A stretch of 64,000 nucleotides of DNA from G942493275 sp942493275 (GTDB lineage: Bacteria > Actinomycetota > Coriobacteriia > Anaerosomatales > PHET01). How positions within the stretch are numbered: position 1 is the first letter of the stretch; every line of letters begins with the position of its first letter. Shown piece by piece: positions 24,531 to 33,739 of this stretch. The notes under the pieces were generated by a model. The model was not told the origin of the DNA and did not search any database. It saw only the letters and a program-made list of their open reading frames with translations. Location: contig OW818687.1 in assembly GCA_942493275.1 (NCBI GenBank), positions 2,170,001 through 2,234,000 on the forward strand. The letters run 5' to 3'. The position numbers and the translations under genes were made by a program.

Positions 24531-25751
24531 GTGTCTGAGTCGCGAGTGCTCATAATCGGGGGAGGCGCGGCCGGACTATCCGCGGCCATCGCAGCCGCGC
24601 GTCGTGGCGCCGCCGTCACGATCCTCGAGGCCGATGCTCGCGTTGGCCGCAAGATCCTGGCGAGCGGCAACGGGCGCTGCAACCTCACGAACCTGTCGAT
24701 CTCGCCGCTTGCCTACAACCACCCCGAGTTCGTCGAGCCGGTTCTCGACCGGTTTCCCTGCGAGGCGGTCCTTTCGTTCTTCGGCACACTTGGCCTGCTC
24801 ACGTCTGCTGATGCGGAAGGTCGCGTCTACCCCACCACCAACGCGGCCGCATCGGTCCTCGATGTCTTGCGGTTGGAGTGCACGCGCCTCGGCGTCGACG
24901 TGTACTGCGGGTACAAGGTCGTGCGCATTGCGTCCGAGTCCCGCATGGGGGGCTTCGAGGTCTTCTCGGAAGACGGCGAGTCGGAGCGCGCAGATATCGT
25001 GGTCGTCACAACCGGCGGCGGTTCGCTGCTCGCCGATATCGGGCATCGGATGCTCGAGACGGTTCCTGTCCTCGGGCCCATTAGGACCGACACCGAGCCG
25101 ATCCGCGGCCTTTCGGGCGTGCGGGTGAAGTGCGCCGCGACGCTGCTCAACGACGAAGGCGATGTGGTCGCCACGGAGCGGGGGGAACTGCTCTTCCGCG
25201 ACTACGGGGTGAGCGGGATCATGATCTTCGACATCTCTCGCTACCTTGAGCAGGGGAGCGTCCTGTCGATCGACCTGTTCCCCGACGTCGATCCATCCGA
25301 GCTTCAGGCGATGGTCGCGCGGCGTTGCGAGGAGCTCTCTTGGCGTAGCGCCGAGACGTTCTTCGCCGGCATGCTCAACGATCGGGTCGCGCGCGCGGTG
25401 ATGCGCGCTGCGGGAGTCCGCCCGGACGCACCCGCCGAGCGACTGCCGCAGGCGAAGCTCGTGGCTCTCCTGAAGGACTTCCGACTCAAAGTCATCGGTC
25501 CCGGCGAAGCCAAGCAGGCGCAGGTGACCCGCGGCGGCGCGTCGGTCGCGGAGTTCGACGCGGCCACGATGGCCTCGAATCTGGCGGACGGGCTGTTCGC
25601 TGCCGGCGAGGTGCTCGACGTCGACGGACGATCCGGCGGCTTCAATCTGCACTGGGCCTGGGCCTCGGGAATCGCTGCGGGCGAAGCCGCGGCACGACTC
25701 GCCGAGGAACGCGCGGCCAAAGGCCGCACCGGTTCGAGGGGCCGCGAGTGA
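24531..25751 (+). CDS. BaiN/HI0933-like NAD(P)/FAD-dependent oxidoreductase
   Basis: The 406-residue flavoprotein starts with a dinucleotide-binding fold (VLIIGGGAAGLSAAIAAARRGA), followed by GRKILASGNGRCNLTN, the hallmark of the HI0933/YhiN/BaiN family. The C-terminus carries GEVLDVDGRSGGFNLHWAWASGIAAG, the second FAD contact. The BaiN member reduces bile-acid intermediates; most others are uncharacterised. The start is GTG with a weak ribosome site. The stop overlaps the GTG of the following flavoprotein (GTGA). Confidence 0.85.
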   Translation: MSESRVLIIGGGAAGLSAAIAAARRGAAVTILEADARVGRKILASGNGRCNLTNLSISPLAYNHPEFVEPVLDRFPCEAVLSFFGTLGLLTSADAEGRVYPTTNAAASVLDVLRLECTRLGVDVYCGYKVVRIASESRMGGFEVFSEDGESERADIVVVTTGGGSLLADIGHRMLETVPVLGPIRTDTEPIRGLSGVRVKCAATLLNDEGDVVATERGELLFRDYGVSGIMIFDISRYLEQGSVLSIDLFPDVDPSELQAMVARRCEELSWRSAETFFAGMLNDRVARAVMRAAGVRPDAPAERLPQAKLVALLKDFRLKVIGPGEAKQAQVTRGGASVAEFDAATMASNLADGLFAAGEVLDVDGRSGGFNLHWAWASGIAAGEAAARLAEERAAKGRTGSRGRE

Positions 25752-27373
25752 TTCAGATCAGGAACCTGGCGCTTCCGCTCTATGCCGGTGACCCCTCCTC
25801 CGAGGACACGCTGAAGACCGCGGCGGCTAAGCGGCTGGGCGTTGATAATGACCGGCTCGTCTCGGTACGGCTTCTGAAGCGGTCTGTCGACGCTCGCCGC
25901 AAGAATGACGTCCACTTCGTGGTCACGATCGGCGTGCTGCTCGATTCTGCGGGTCCGGAGAACGAGGATGCTGTGGTGTGCCGCGTCGGAGACGACGATG
26001 TGTTCGTCGCAGCCACCGAGCCCCTGCCTCCCGTCGCGAGTCTCGCATCCCCTCCACACCCGCGCCCGGTGGTCGTGGGCACCGGTCCGGCGGGGCTGTT
26101 CGCGGCGCTGGTGCTGGCGCGCGCCGGCGCCCGGCCGCTCGTGCTCGAGCGCGGGCAGGCTGTTGGCCCTCGAGTCCGGACGGTGGACGCGTTCATCCGC
26201 GATGGCAAGCTCGATCCGGACTCCAACATCCAGTTCGGGGAAGGCGGCGCAGGCACCTTCTCGGACGGAAAGCTCACCACGAACACGCGCGATCCACGAG
26301 GTCGCGCCGTTTTGGAGGCGTTGGTCGAGGCGGGCGCCCCCGAGGAGATACTGTGGCAGGCGAAGCCGCACATCGGCACGGACCGTCTCACCGGCGCCGT
26401 GCGACGGATGCGTGAGGAGATCGAATCCCTGGGCGGCGAGGTCCGTTTTTGTACGCGACTCGACGACCTCATCCTCGACTCCGACAACGTACTTCGCGGC
26501 GTCGTCATCTCCAGTGATCGCGGCCGTGAGGAGATCGGGGCCGAGGCGCTCGTTCTCGCGACGGGTCACAGCGCGCGCGATACCTTCGAGGTACTGCACC
26601 GGCATGGCGCGCGTCTCGCGCAGAAGCCGTTCTCGATCGGGGTTCGCGTCGAGCACGATCAGCGCATGATCGACCGGGCGCAGTACGGCTCGGCTGCGGG
26701 TCACCCCGCGCTCGGTGCGGCGGACTACAAGCTGTCGTGCCACCTGCCAACTGGTCGCGGCGTCTACACCTTCTGCATGTGCCCCGGCGGGTGGGTAGTC
26801 GCTGCCACCAGCGAGGAGGGGAGCGTGGTCACCAACGGGATGAGCCGATATGCCCGCGAGGGCGAAAATGCGAACGCGGCGTTGCTGGTAAACGTCGTTC
26901 CGGGTGACTTCGGTGAGGACCACCCGCTCGCCGGCGTGAGTTTCCAGCGACGGTGGGAGCGCGCCGCATTCGAGCTCGGCGGACGCGCCTTCCGCGCTCC
27001 GGCCCAGCTGATGGGCGACTTCTTGCAGGGCGTCGCATCGTCTGCGGCGGGGGACGTGCAGCCGACGTATCCGCTCGGCGTCGAGTACACCGACCTCGCG
27101 TTGTGCCTGCCGGAGTTCGTCACCGCATCCCTGCGCGAGGCAGCGCCGCTGCTCGATCGCCGCATGCGCGGATTCGCGACGCGAGACGCGCTGCTCACCG
27201 GTGTCGAGACGCGCTCGTCGTCGCCCGTGCGGGTGCTGCGCGATGAGGGCCTGCAGTCGAACCTGCGCGGCGTCTACCCGTGCGGCGAAGGCGCCGGCTA
27301 CGCGGGAGGCATCATGTCGGCCGCAGTCGACGGCATCCGCTGCGCCGAGGCGGTTCTCGAACGCTATCGCTGA
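25748..27373 (+). CDS. FAD-dependent oxidoreductase (COG2509-like)
   Basis: The 541-residue protein has an N-terminal ~95-residue alpha/beta extension (RNLALPLYAGD...), then the FAD fold VVVGTGPAGLFAALVLARAGARPLVLERG. Next come SNIQFGEGGAGTFSDGKLTT, ALVLATGHSARDTFEVL and the C-terminal PCGEGAGYAGGIMSAAVDGIRCAE. This layout matches uncharacterised FAD-dependent dehydrogenases of the COG2509 type. It is co-translated with the BaiN-like gene through a GTGA overlap and converges on the ABC-F gene. The substrate is unknown. Confidence 0.85.
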   Translation: MIQIRNLALPLYAGDPSSEDTLKTAAAKRLGVDNDRLVSVRLLKRSVDARRKNDVHFVVTIGVLLDSAGPENEDAVVCRVGDDDVFVAATEPLPPVASLASPPHPRPVVVGTGPAGLFAALVLARAGARPLVLERGQAVGPRVRTVDAFIRDGKLDPDSNIQFGEGGAGTFSDGKLTTNTRDPRGRAVLEALVEAGAPEEILWQAKPHIGTDRLTGAVRRMREEIESLGGEVRFCTRLDDLILDSDNVLRGVVISSDRGREEIGAEALVLATGHSARDTFEVLHRHGARLAQKPFSIGVRVEHDQRMIDRAQYGSAAGHPALGAADYKLSCHLPTGRGVYTFCMCPGGWVVAATSEEGSVVTNGMSRYAREGENANAALLVNVVPGDFGEDHPLAGVSFQRRWERAAFELGGRAFRAPAQLMGDFLQGVASSAAGDVQPTYPLGVEYTDLALCLPEFVTASLREAAPLLDRRMRGFATRDALLTGVETRSSSPVRVLRDEGLQSNLRGVYPCGEGAGYAGGIMSAAVDGIRCAEAVLERYR

Positions 27374-27379
27374 TAGGCC

Positions 27380-29194
27380 TCACGAGAGCTTCTCGGACAG
27401 TCCCATCCACTCGTCCTCGAGGTCCGAGATCTGCTGCTCCACAGCTTTGAGTCGTTCTTGGCCGTCGAGCAGGGCGACGTAGTCGGAAGGGTCGCCCTCG
27501 GCCAGTTCGACGCGAATCGCGTCGGCCTTCCTGCCGAGCGTATCGAGCTTGCGCTCGGTGGACGCGAGCTCCTTCTTCATGCGGTACTCGTCCGCCCTCG
27601 CCAGTACCGGCTTGCATGCCGCGGCAGACGTGTCGACTGCCTGGCTCGCGGTCTCGGGCTTCGCCGGCGCGGTCTCCGCGCGCGCCTCGCTACGCGCGTC
27701 CAGCAGCCGCAGGTACTCGTCCACGCCGCCGGGGACGTGTCGCACACGGCCGTCCAGAAGCGCGAACTGGTGGTCGGTGACGCGCTCCATCAGGTAGCGG
27801 TCGTGGGTGATCAGCAGCAGAGTGCCCGGCCAGGAGTCCAGGAGGTTCTCGACCAGGGCGAGCATGTCGATGTCCAGGTCGTTGTCCGGCTCATCGAGAA
27901 TCAGCACGTTGGGCTTGTCGAGCAGAATGAGCATCAGCTGGAGTCGACGCTTCTGACCGCCGGAAAGGTCGGACACACGTGCCGAGAGTTGAGCGCCTTC
28001 GAATCCAAGTCGCTCGAGAAGCTGCGCCGGCGTGAGCTCCTTGCCGTCGAACTCGTACCGCGTCTTGTATCGCGACAGCACCTCTCGGATGCGGCTGTCG
28101 CCGAGCTCGTTCAACTCGTTGAGGTGCTGGGACAGAACGGCGAAGTTGACGGTCTTGCCGATCCTCACGTGGCCCGAGGTCGGCTCGAGCGTGCCCTGGA
28201 TGACGTTCAGGAGAGTGGTCTTGCCTGATCCGTTCTCCCCTAGGATGCCGAACCTGTCTCCCGGACCGATGTGCCAGGTGACATCGTCGATGACGGTGTT
28301 GTCTCCGAACCGCTGCGTCACGTCGACAAGATCGACAACCTGCTTGCCCAATCGCGACATGGCGGTTCGCTTCAGTTCGAGGGAGTTTCGCACCGGCGGT
28401 TCATCGGCGATCAGGGCACACGCGGCGTCGATGCGGAACTTCGGCTTGGTCGTCCGGGCCTGCGGGCCTCGCGACAGCCATGCGAGTTCCTTTCGCATGA
28501 GGTTCTTGCGCTTCTGCTCGGCCGTGCGGGCGGCCTCCGCTCGCTCCACGCGCTGAAGCACGTACGCCGAGTAGCCGCCCCCAAACTGGTCCAGCTGTCC
28601 GTTGTGGACCTCCCACATGCTCGAGCAGACCTCGTCGAGGAACCAGCGGTCGTGCGTGACGACCAGCAGCGCCCCCGACTTCTTCGGCCACCGGCTCTTG
28701 AGGTGCTCGGCCAGCCACGCGATGCCGTGCACGTCGAGGTGGTTGGTGGGTTCGTCGAGCATGAGAACGTCGCAGTCGGCGATTAGGACTCGGGCGAGGT
28801 CGACCCGCCGGCGCTGTCCGCCCGAGAGCTCGCCGACCCTTCCGTCCCAGGCGATGTCGGCGATGAGACCTCGGATGATGTCGCGAATCCGGGCGTCCGA
28901 CGCCCACGTGTATTCCGGTACGTCGCCCACGACCGAATGCGCGACCGTCGAGTCCGGATCGAGGGCATCGCTCTGCGCCAGCGCGTGGATGGTGGTCCCG
29001 CCGCGGAGGATGATGCGGCCGTCATCAGGTTCGATGGAGCCCGCGAGCAGCGCGAGGAGCGTGGACTTGCCGTCCCCGTTGCCGCCGACGATTCCGATTC
29101 GGTCGCCCTCATTGATGCCGAGGGTCACCGAGTCGAAGACCTTCTTCGTCGGATACTCCAGATGGACGTTCTCGCATCCAAGCAGATAGGCCAC
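27380..29194 (-). CDS. ABC-F family ATPase (Uup-like)
   Basis: A 604-residue soluble protein with two ABC domains and no membrane segments. The first has GGNGDGKSTLL, LSGGQRRRVDLA and MLDEPTNHLD; the second has GENGSGKTTLL, LSGGQKRRLQL and ILDEPDNDLD. The two are joined by the basic ~80-residue helical linker of ABC-F proteins, and a C-terminal coiled coil follows (about residues 530-604), as in Uup. These proteins act on the ribosome. The GTG at 29194 has GGGG 7 bases upstream; the open frame continues upstream but without similarity. Confidence 0.87.
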   Translation of the reverse strand: MAYLLGCENVHLEYPTKKVFDSVTLGINEGDRIGIVGGNGDGKSTLLALLAGSIEPDDGRIILRGGTTIHALAQSDALDPDSTVAHSVVGDVPEYTWASDARIRDIIRGLIADIAWDGRVGELSGGQRRRVDLARVLIADCDVLMLDEPTNHLDVHGIAWLAEHLKSRWPKKSGALLVVTHDRWFLDEVCSSMWEVHNGQLDQFGGGYSAYVLQRVERAEAARTAEQKRKNLMRKELAWLSRGPQARTTKPKFRIDAACALIADEPPVRNSLELKRTAMSRLGKQVVDLVDVTQRFGDNTVIDDVTWHIGPGDRFGILGENGSGKTTLLNVIQGTLEPTSGHVRIGKTVNFAVLSQHLNELNELGDSRIREVLSRYKTRYEFDGKELTPAQLLERLGFEGAQLSARVSDLSGGQKRRLQLMLILLDKPNVLILDEPDNDLDIDMLALVENLLDSWPGTLLLITHDRYLMERVTDHQFALLDGRVRHVPGGVDEYLRLLDARSEARAETAPAKPETASQAVDTSAAACKPVLARADEYRMKKELASTERKLDTLGRKADAIRVELAEGDPSDYVALLDGQERLKAVEQQISDLEDEWMGLSEKLS

Positions 29195-29351
29195 GTGGCG
29201 ACCCCGATCCTTGATAGCGCGCTCAGTAGGAACAACAACATCGCACTGCACGAGCACATAGGATACCCACCCGATGACTTCGGCGGGTGGTGAGCGGGGG
29301 AATACACTCAGAGTCAGATGACCGCTTCAACGACCATGCGAGGTGGGCTCG

Positions 29352-29903
29352 ATGACTGCGACGGCTGATCTGCGATCCGAACACGTGGGTGTCGGCAGGA
29401 TGCTCGGCATCATGGATGCGATGGCGCGGCGGGCCAAAGAGGGCGAGAAGCCGGATCTTGGCGACCTCGCGCAGGTCATCGAGTTCCTGCGGGTGTTCGT
29501 AGACCGCTGCCACCACGCCAAGGAGGAGGATCTGCTCTTCCCCGCGATGCGTGCGGCCGACCTCGTATCGGCCGAGCCGACGATCGAGATCTTGCTCGAC
29601 GATCACGTTCAGGGCCGCGCGACGGTGGCACGGATCGCCGCGGCGACCCAGGCGATCGGGGAGGGCAGCGAGTCGGCGGTACAGGAGTTGGCTGATAGCT
29701 TCTCGGACTACACCAGGCTCCTGCACGCGCACATCCGACGCGAGGAGAACGACTGCTTCAACGTGGCGGATCGGGAGTTGTCCTCATTCGCACAGCAGGA
29801 GCTGGCCGAGGGATACGACCGAATCGAGCGCGACGTCGTGGGAGAGGGCGTGCACGAGAGCTTCCACGCGCTGCTTGATCGGCTGTCAGAGGCGTACCGC
29901 TAG
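29352..29903 (+). CDS. Hemerythrin domain protein
   Basis: The 183-residue protein has a full HHE hemerythrin pattern: LRSEHVGVGRML, FVDRCHHAKEEDLLFPAM, LLDDHVQGRATV and LLHAHIRREENDCFNVAD. It resembles cytoplasmic oxygen/NO-handling hemerythrins of anaerobes rather than the shorter hemerythrin at 20264. The ATG at 29352 follows GAGGTGGG; a GTG lies 9 bases earlier. It is divergent from the ABC-F gene and convergent with the ABC permease genes. Confidence 0.85.
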   Translation: MTATADLRSEHVGVGRMLGIMDAMARRAKEGEKPDLGDLAQVIEFLRVFVDRCHHAKEEDLLFPAMRAADLVSAEPTIEILLDDHVQGRATVARIAAATQAIGEGSESAVQELADSFSDYTRLLHAHIRREENDCFNVADRELSSFAQQELAEGYDRIERDVVGEGVHESFHALLDRLSEAYR

Positions 29904-29917
29904 GGTGCGCGGCGTCG

Positions 29918-30715
29918 CTACACGGTGAGGTCCCGCGCGTTGTAGAAGCGGTACGTCCCGATGATCGCGACCACCACGATCACCACTGAGAGCGAGACGA
30001 ATACGGGGTCGAGCTGGCCCTCTGTCATCAGCACGGCGGCGTCGAAGTACTTGAACGGCGAGAAGTACTTCAGAGGCTCGAGCTGCTCGCTGAGGTTCAC
30101 CAGGTACGAGGCGAGAAACGTCAGGAACATGATCGACGTGGCAATCGACGGAGCGGCCTTGGGCCGGTGCACGATCCCTGCAACAACAGCGCCGATCGAG
30201 AAGAAGATCAGCTGCACAAAGAGGAGGCCCGCGGTCAGAAGCAGGATGTCTGCGGTGAACGAGTCACCTTCGCTGAAGAAGTCGACGAAGTAGAGCGATG
30301 AGGCGCCGGTCACCACATTCAGGATGAGGATATGGGTGAGCCCGGCCAAGAGTTTCCCGGTCACAGCCCGGCCGCGGGAGATGGGCTTCGCATACAGGAA
30401 CTCGGAGGTGCGATCCCTCTCCTCCTTCGAGATGAGGTTCGCGCTCAGGAGCGAGGCGTGTACGGCGGCCATGACCGCGATGTAGACGTAGAGCACGCCG
30501 TAGAAGCCGCTCGCCTCGGAGAGGTTGAATCCGGACATCCCGAAGACCACCAACACGGCCTTGGGTATCCCCGCCAGCAGCTGGTCCAGTGACTGGCCCG
30601 CGTCCGCATACGCTGAGTACTTGGCCATCCCCGAGGCAACGAGCGCCACGATGCCGAGACACCAGAAGATGAGGCCGATGATGTGCGCTCGCATCTCGCG
30701 AAGGTAGATGTTCAT
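29918..30715 (-). CDS. ABC-2 type transporter permease
   Basis: A 265-residue membrane protein with about six hydrophobic segments. After the second segment it has the cytoplasmic motif SKEERDRTSEFLYAKPISRGR, typical of ABC-2 permeases. It is the last gene of a three-gene exporter unit (ATPase 31523-32422, permease 30726-31526, this permease), 10 bases after the second gene. It resembles the neighbouring permease in layout, suggesting a heterodimeric channel. Substrate unknown. Confidence 0.85.
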   Translation of the reverse strand: MNIYLREMRAHIIGLIFWCLGIVALVASGMAKYSAYADAGQSLDQLLAGIPKAVLVVFGMSGFNLSEASGFYGVLYVYIAVMAAVHASLLSANLISKEERDRTSEFLYAKPISRGRAVTGKLLAGLTHILILNVVTGASSLYFVDFFSEGDSFTADILLLTAGLLFVQLIFFSIGAVVAGIVHRPKAAPSIATSIMFLTFLASYLVNLSEQLEPLKYFSPFKYFDAAVLMTEGQLDPVFVSLSVVIVVVAIIGTYRFYNARDLTV

Positions 30716-30725
30716 ACATGCCGCC

Positions 30726-31526
30726 CTATGCTGGGGATCCGACGTCCTTCTTGAGGTAGATCACGTAACTCGCAACGATTGCCACGAGTACGAACGCCGC
30801 TTCGACGGCGAGGTACCTGCCCTCGAGGCGCTGGTTGGTGATGATGTAGTTGGGGTCGTAGAACTTGAACGGCGAGATGTAGCGTACGCTCTCGTTCTCC
30901 AACACGTCGCCGATCATCCCGATGATGTAGAAGGCAAAGACCGTCGGCAGCGTCACCGAGACGACCGACTTGATCTTGGGGATCGTCACGGCGAACAGCG
31001 CCCCGAGCGCCAAGAACACCAGTTGGACGAGGAGCAGCGTGCTCGACAACAGGAGAAGGAGCCCCCCATCCAGCGGCTCCTTCGCCACGCTCGCCGCCAC
31101 GAAGTACGACACCGCCGAGAAGGCCACGTTGGTGGCGAGGATGACCGTGAGCGCGGCCGCGAGCTTGGCAGACATCACCCGGCTGCGCTTCATCGGCTTG
31201 GATAGCAGGAAGTCCGCGGTCTTGCCGGACACCTCCTTGGAGATGACGCCGGTCCCGACGTTCATCGCCTGAATCGCCCCTGACAGAATCGCGAAGCTCA
31301 GCAGATAGCCGAAGAACCCGTAGACGGTGAAGAAGTTCGACAACGCGATGTTGAAAGCGGCCCTGACAGCCTCGGGCAGTGAGCTCATCAACTCCTTTGT
31401 GGCCTCCACGTCTTGGGTGAAGGCCGGATAGAGCGCCATGAACGTGACGATGAGCCCGCTCAGCGACAGGATCCAGGTGATCGTGGACTTCCGGTACGCC
31501 TGGAGTTCTCGGAGGTAGACGTTCAC
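30726..31526 (-). CDS. ABC-2 type transporter permease
   Basis: A 266-residue membrane protein with six predicted segments and the ABC-2 cytoplasmic motif SKEVSGKTADFLLSKPMKRSR. Its start codon overlaps the stop of the ATPase gene by 4 bases (ATGA), so both are coupled. It pairs with the following permease in what is probably a heterodimeric exporter. Confidence 0.85.
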   Translation of the reverse strand: MNVYLRELQAYRKSTITWILSLSGLIVTFMALYPAFTQDVEATKELMSSLPEAVRAAFNIALSNFFTVYGFFGYLLSFAILSGAIQAMNVGTGVISKEVSGKTADFLLSKPMKRSRVMSAKLAAALTVILATNVAFSAVSYFVAASVAKEPLDGGLLLLLSSTLLLVQLVFLALGALFAVTIPKIKSVVSVTLPTVFAFYIIGMIGDVLENESVRYISPFKFYDPNYIITNQRLEGRYLAVEAAFVLVAIVASYVIYLKKDVGSPA

Positions 31527-32422
31527 TGGGCGTCATCCCTTTGGTAGTAGTGCATGAAGATCTCCTCGAGATCGGGCTCCTCGACGAGGAGGTCCACGAG
31601 GTTCTGGCCCGCCAGCAGCTTGGTGATGTCGTTGATGTGGCCGCGGTACAGGAAGGTCACCGCGTTGCCGGTCACCGCGAGGTCACTCACACCCTCGAGC
31701 GCGAATGCGGCCGCGTCGGGTTCGCCGACCACGTCGAGCGTGAAGCGCTTGGTGCTGTTCTCGAGCAAGGTCCGGATGTGCTCGACCTTGATGATGGTGC
31801 CGTCCTTGATGATCGCCACGCGGTCGCACAGTTTCTGGACCTCGCTCAGGATGTGTGAGGAGAACAGCACCGTCGCGCCGTTGGCGTTCTCCTCCCTGAG
31901 CAGATTGAAGAACTGCTGCTGGATGAGGGGGTCGAGCCCGCCGGTCGGCTCATCGAGGATGATGAGCTTGGGCTGATGCGCGAGCCCTTGGATGATGCCG
32001 ACCTTCTTTTTGTTGCCGTAGGACAGATCGTCGATCTTCTTCTTCAGGTCGAGATCGAACATCTCGGCGAGGTGTGCGATCCGCTTCTCGATGGCTTTCT
32101 GGTCCTTGTCGTAGAAGCTCGCGGAGTACTTGAGCAGGTCGATTGCCCGCATGTCGTCGTAGTAGAAGACCTCGGAGGGCAGGTATCCGACCTGTTGGCG
32201 GATCTCGGGACCGTCCTTGACGACGTCTTTGCCAAAGACCGTCGCCGAGCCGCTGGTCGCGTAGATGAGTCCGAGAAGGGTTCTGATCGTCGTGGACTTC
32301 CCGGCGCCGTTGGGTCCGATGAAGCCGTAGATCTCGCCCTCCTCAACCGTCATGTCGAGGTTCTCGATGCCTCGTGTCTTCCCGTAGTACTTGGTCAACT
32401 TCGTGGTCTCGATGACAGGCAT
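31523..32422 (-). CDS. ABC transporter ATP-binding protein
   Basis: The 299-residue ATPase shows GPNGAGKSTTIRTLLGL (Walker A), a Q-loop region (QQVGYLPSEV), a degenerate signature LSYGNKKKVGIIQGLAHQ, LIILDEPTGGLDP (Walker B) and a switch histidine in LFSSHILSEVQ. The signature reads LSYGN instead of LSGGQ, as in many ABC-2 drug/bacteriocin exporters. The C-terminal ~80 residues end in LEEIFMHYY, the tail motif of this class. The ATG has GGAG 5 bases upstream. It heads the three-gene unit with two permeases and is divergent from the BenE-like transporter. Confidence 0.9.
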   Translation of the reverse strand: MPVIETTKLTKYYGKTRGIENLDMTVEEGEIYGFIGPNGAGKSTTIRTLLGLIYATSGSATVFGKDVVKDGPEIRQQVGYLPSEVFYYDDMRAIDLLKYSASFYDKDQKAIEKRIAHLAEMFDLDLKKKIDDLSYGNKKKVGIIQGLAHQPKLIILDEPTGGLDPLIQQQFFNLLREENANGATVLFSSHILSEVQKLCDRVAIIKDGTIIKVEHIRTLLENSTKRFTLDVVGEPDAAAFALEGVSDLAVTGNAVTFLYRGHINDITKLLAGQNLVDLLVEEPDLEEIFMHYYQRDDAQ

Positions 32423-32515
32423 ATCCGCTCCGTTGCTCTCGCTTCGGTGGTGCGCACTGGCGAGTATGTTCCCGTGTATGATGCGCACCGCCGGAAATTT
32501 CTTCCGAGGAGCCCG

Positions 32516-33694
32516 ATGTCGTTCTTCAAAGACGTGTCTCTCACGGCGGTCGTCGCCGGCTTTGTCGCGTTTCTCGTGGCGGTCACGAGCTCTGCTGTGA
32601 TCGTCTTTGCGGCCGCGCGCGCACTTGGCGCTACCGACGCGCAGGTCGCCTCCTGGATGCTCGCGCTGGGCATCGCCATAGGCGCGACCTCGATCGGCCT
32701 TTCGCTGCGCTACCGGGTTCCCGTGGCGACCGCATGGTCGACTCCGGGTGCAGCAATGCTCGTCACGAGCGTTGCGGGCGTCACGATGCCGCAGGCGATC
32801 GGCGCGTTCATGGTGTGCGCGGCGCTGATCGTGCTCGTGGGTGCGACCGGCTGGTTCGAGAAGGCCATGAAACGCATCCCCCAGACTCTGGGCGCCGCGA
32901 TGCTCGCCGGCGTGCTGCTGCGTTTTGGTCTCGAAGGCTTCTCGTCGATCCAGACGCAGTTCGCGCTCGTGGCCGCGATGCTGGTCACGTACCTGGTCGC
33001 GCGCCGGTTCTGGCCGAGATACGCGATTCCGCTGGTGCTCGTGGTAGGCGTGAGCATCGTGGTCGCTACCGGACGCCTCGCCACGGGCGGGCTCCACGTG
33101 GCGCTCGCCAGACCGGTGTTCGTGATGCCGGAGTTCTCGCTCGCGGCTCTGGCAAGCGTCGCGCTGCCGCTGTTCATCGTCACGATGGCGTCGCAAAACG
33201 TCCCCGGGGTCGCGGTGCTGCGGGCAGCCGGCTACGAGCCGCCCATCTCGCCACTGATCACATGGACCGGAGTGTCGGCGCTGGTGCTGGCGCCCTTTGG
33301 CGCGTACGCGATGAACCTCGCGGCTATCGTCGCCGCGATCACGATGGGCAAGGACGCGCACGATCTGCCGGAGAAGAGATACGTTGCCGCCGTGAGTTTC
33401 GGCGCCTTCTTCGTCGTGTTCGGTGTCATGGGGGCGACGGTCACGTCGTTGCTCGGCATGTTTCCCGAAGAGATGGTGCTGGCGCTGGCGGGACTCGCAC
33501 TGCTGAACACCATCGGCAGCGGGCTTGCGGCAGCCGTCCACGACGAGGCGCGCCGAGAGCCGGCGATCATCACCTTCCTGGTCACGGCCTCCGGGTTGCA
33601 GTTGCTCGGCATCGGGGCGGCCTTCTGGGGAATCGTCGCCGGTATCCTCGCGTCAATCATCCTTCACGCCCCGCTGGGGAACCGAAACGCGTGA
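32516..33694 (+). CDS. BenE-family benzoate/H+ symporter-like transporter
   Basis: A 392-residue protein with about 12 hydrophobic segments matching the BenE family. It includes VATAWSTPGAAMLVTS (substrate-site region in family members), VMPEFSLAALASVALPLFIVTMASQN and ISPLITWTGVSALVLAPFGAYAMNLAAI. BenE imports benzoate with protons in aerobic degraders; here the substrate is unproven, though a phenylacetate-CoA ligase occurs elsewhere in the window. The ATG follows AGGAG at 4 bases. It is read toward the acyl-CoA synthetase gene 45 bases downstream. Confidence 0.83.
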   Translation: MSFFKDVSLTAVVAGFVAFLVAVTSSAVIVFAAARALGATDAQVASWMLALGIAIGATSIGLSLRYRVPVATAWSTPGAAMLVTSVAGVTMPQAIGAFMVCAALIVLVGATGWFEKAMKRIPQTLGAAMLAGVLLRFGLEGFSSIQTQFALVAAMLVTYLVARRFWPRYAIPLVLVVGVSIVVATGRLATGGLHVALARPVFVMPEFSLAALASVALPLFIVTMASQNVPGVAVLRAAGYEPPISPLITWTGVSALVLAPFGAYAMNLAAIVAAITMGKDAHDLPEKRYVAAVSFGAFFVVFGVMGATVTSLLGMFPEEMVLALAGLALLNTIGSGLAAAVHDEARREPAIITFLVTASGLQLLGIGAAFWGIVAGILASIILHAPLGNRNA

Positions 33695-33739
33695 TGAGTC
33701 GCCGATAGGGGGAACCTTCCAACTGGAGGTGTCACCCCT

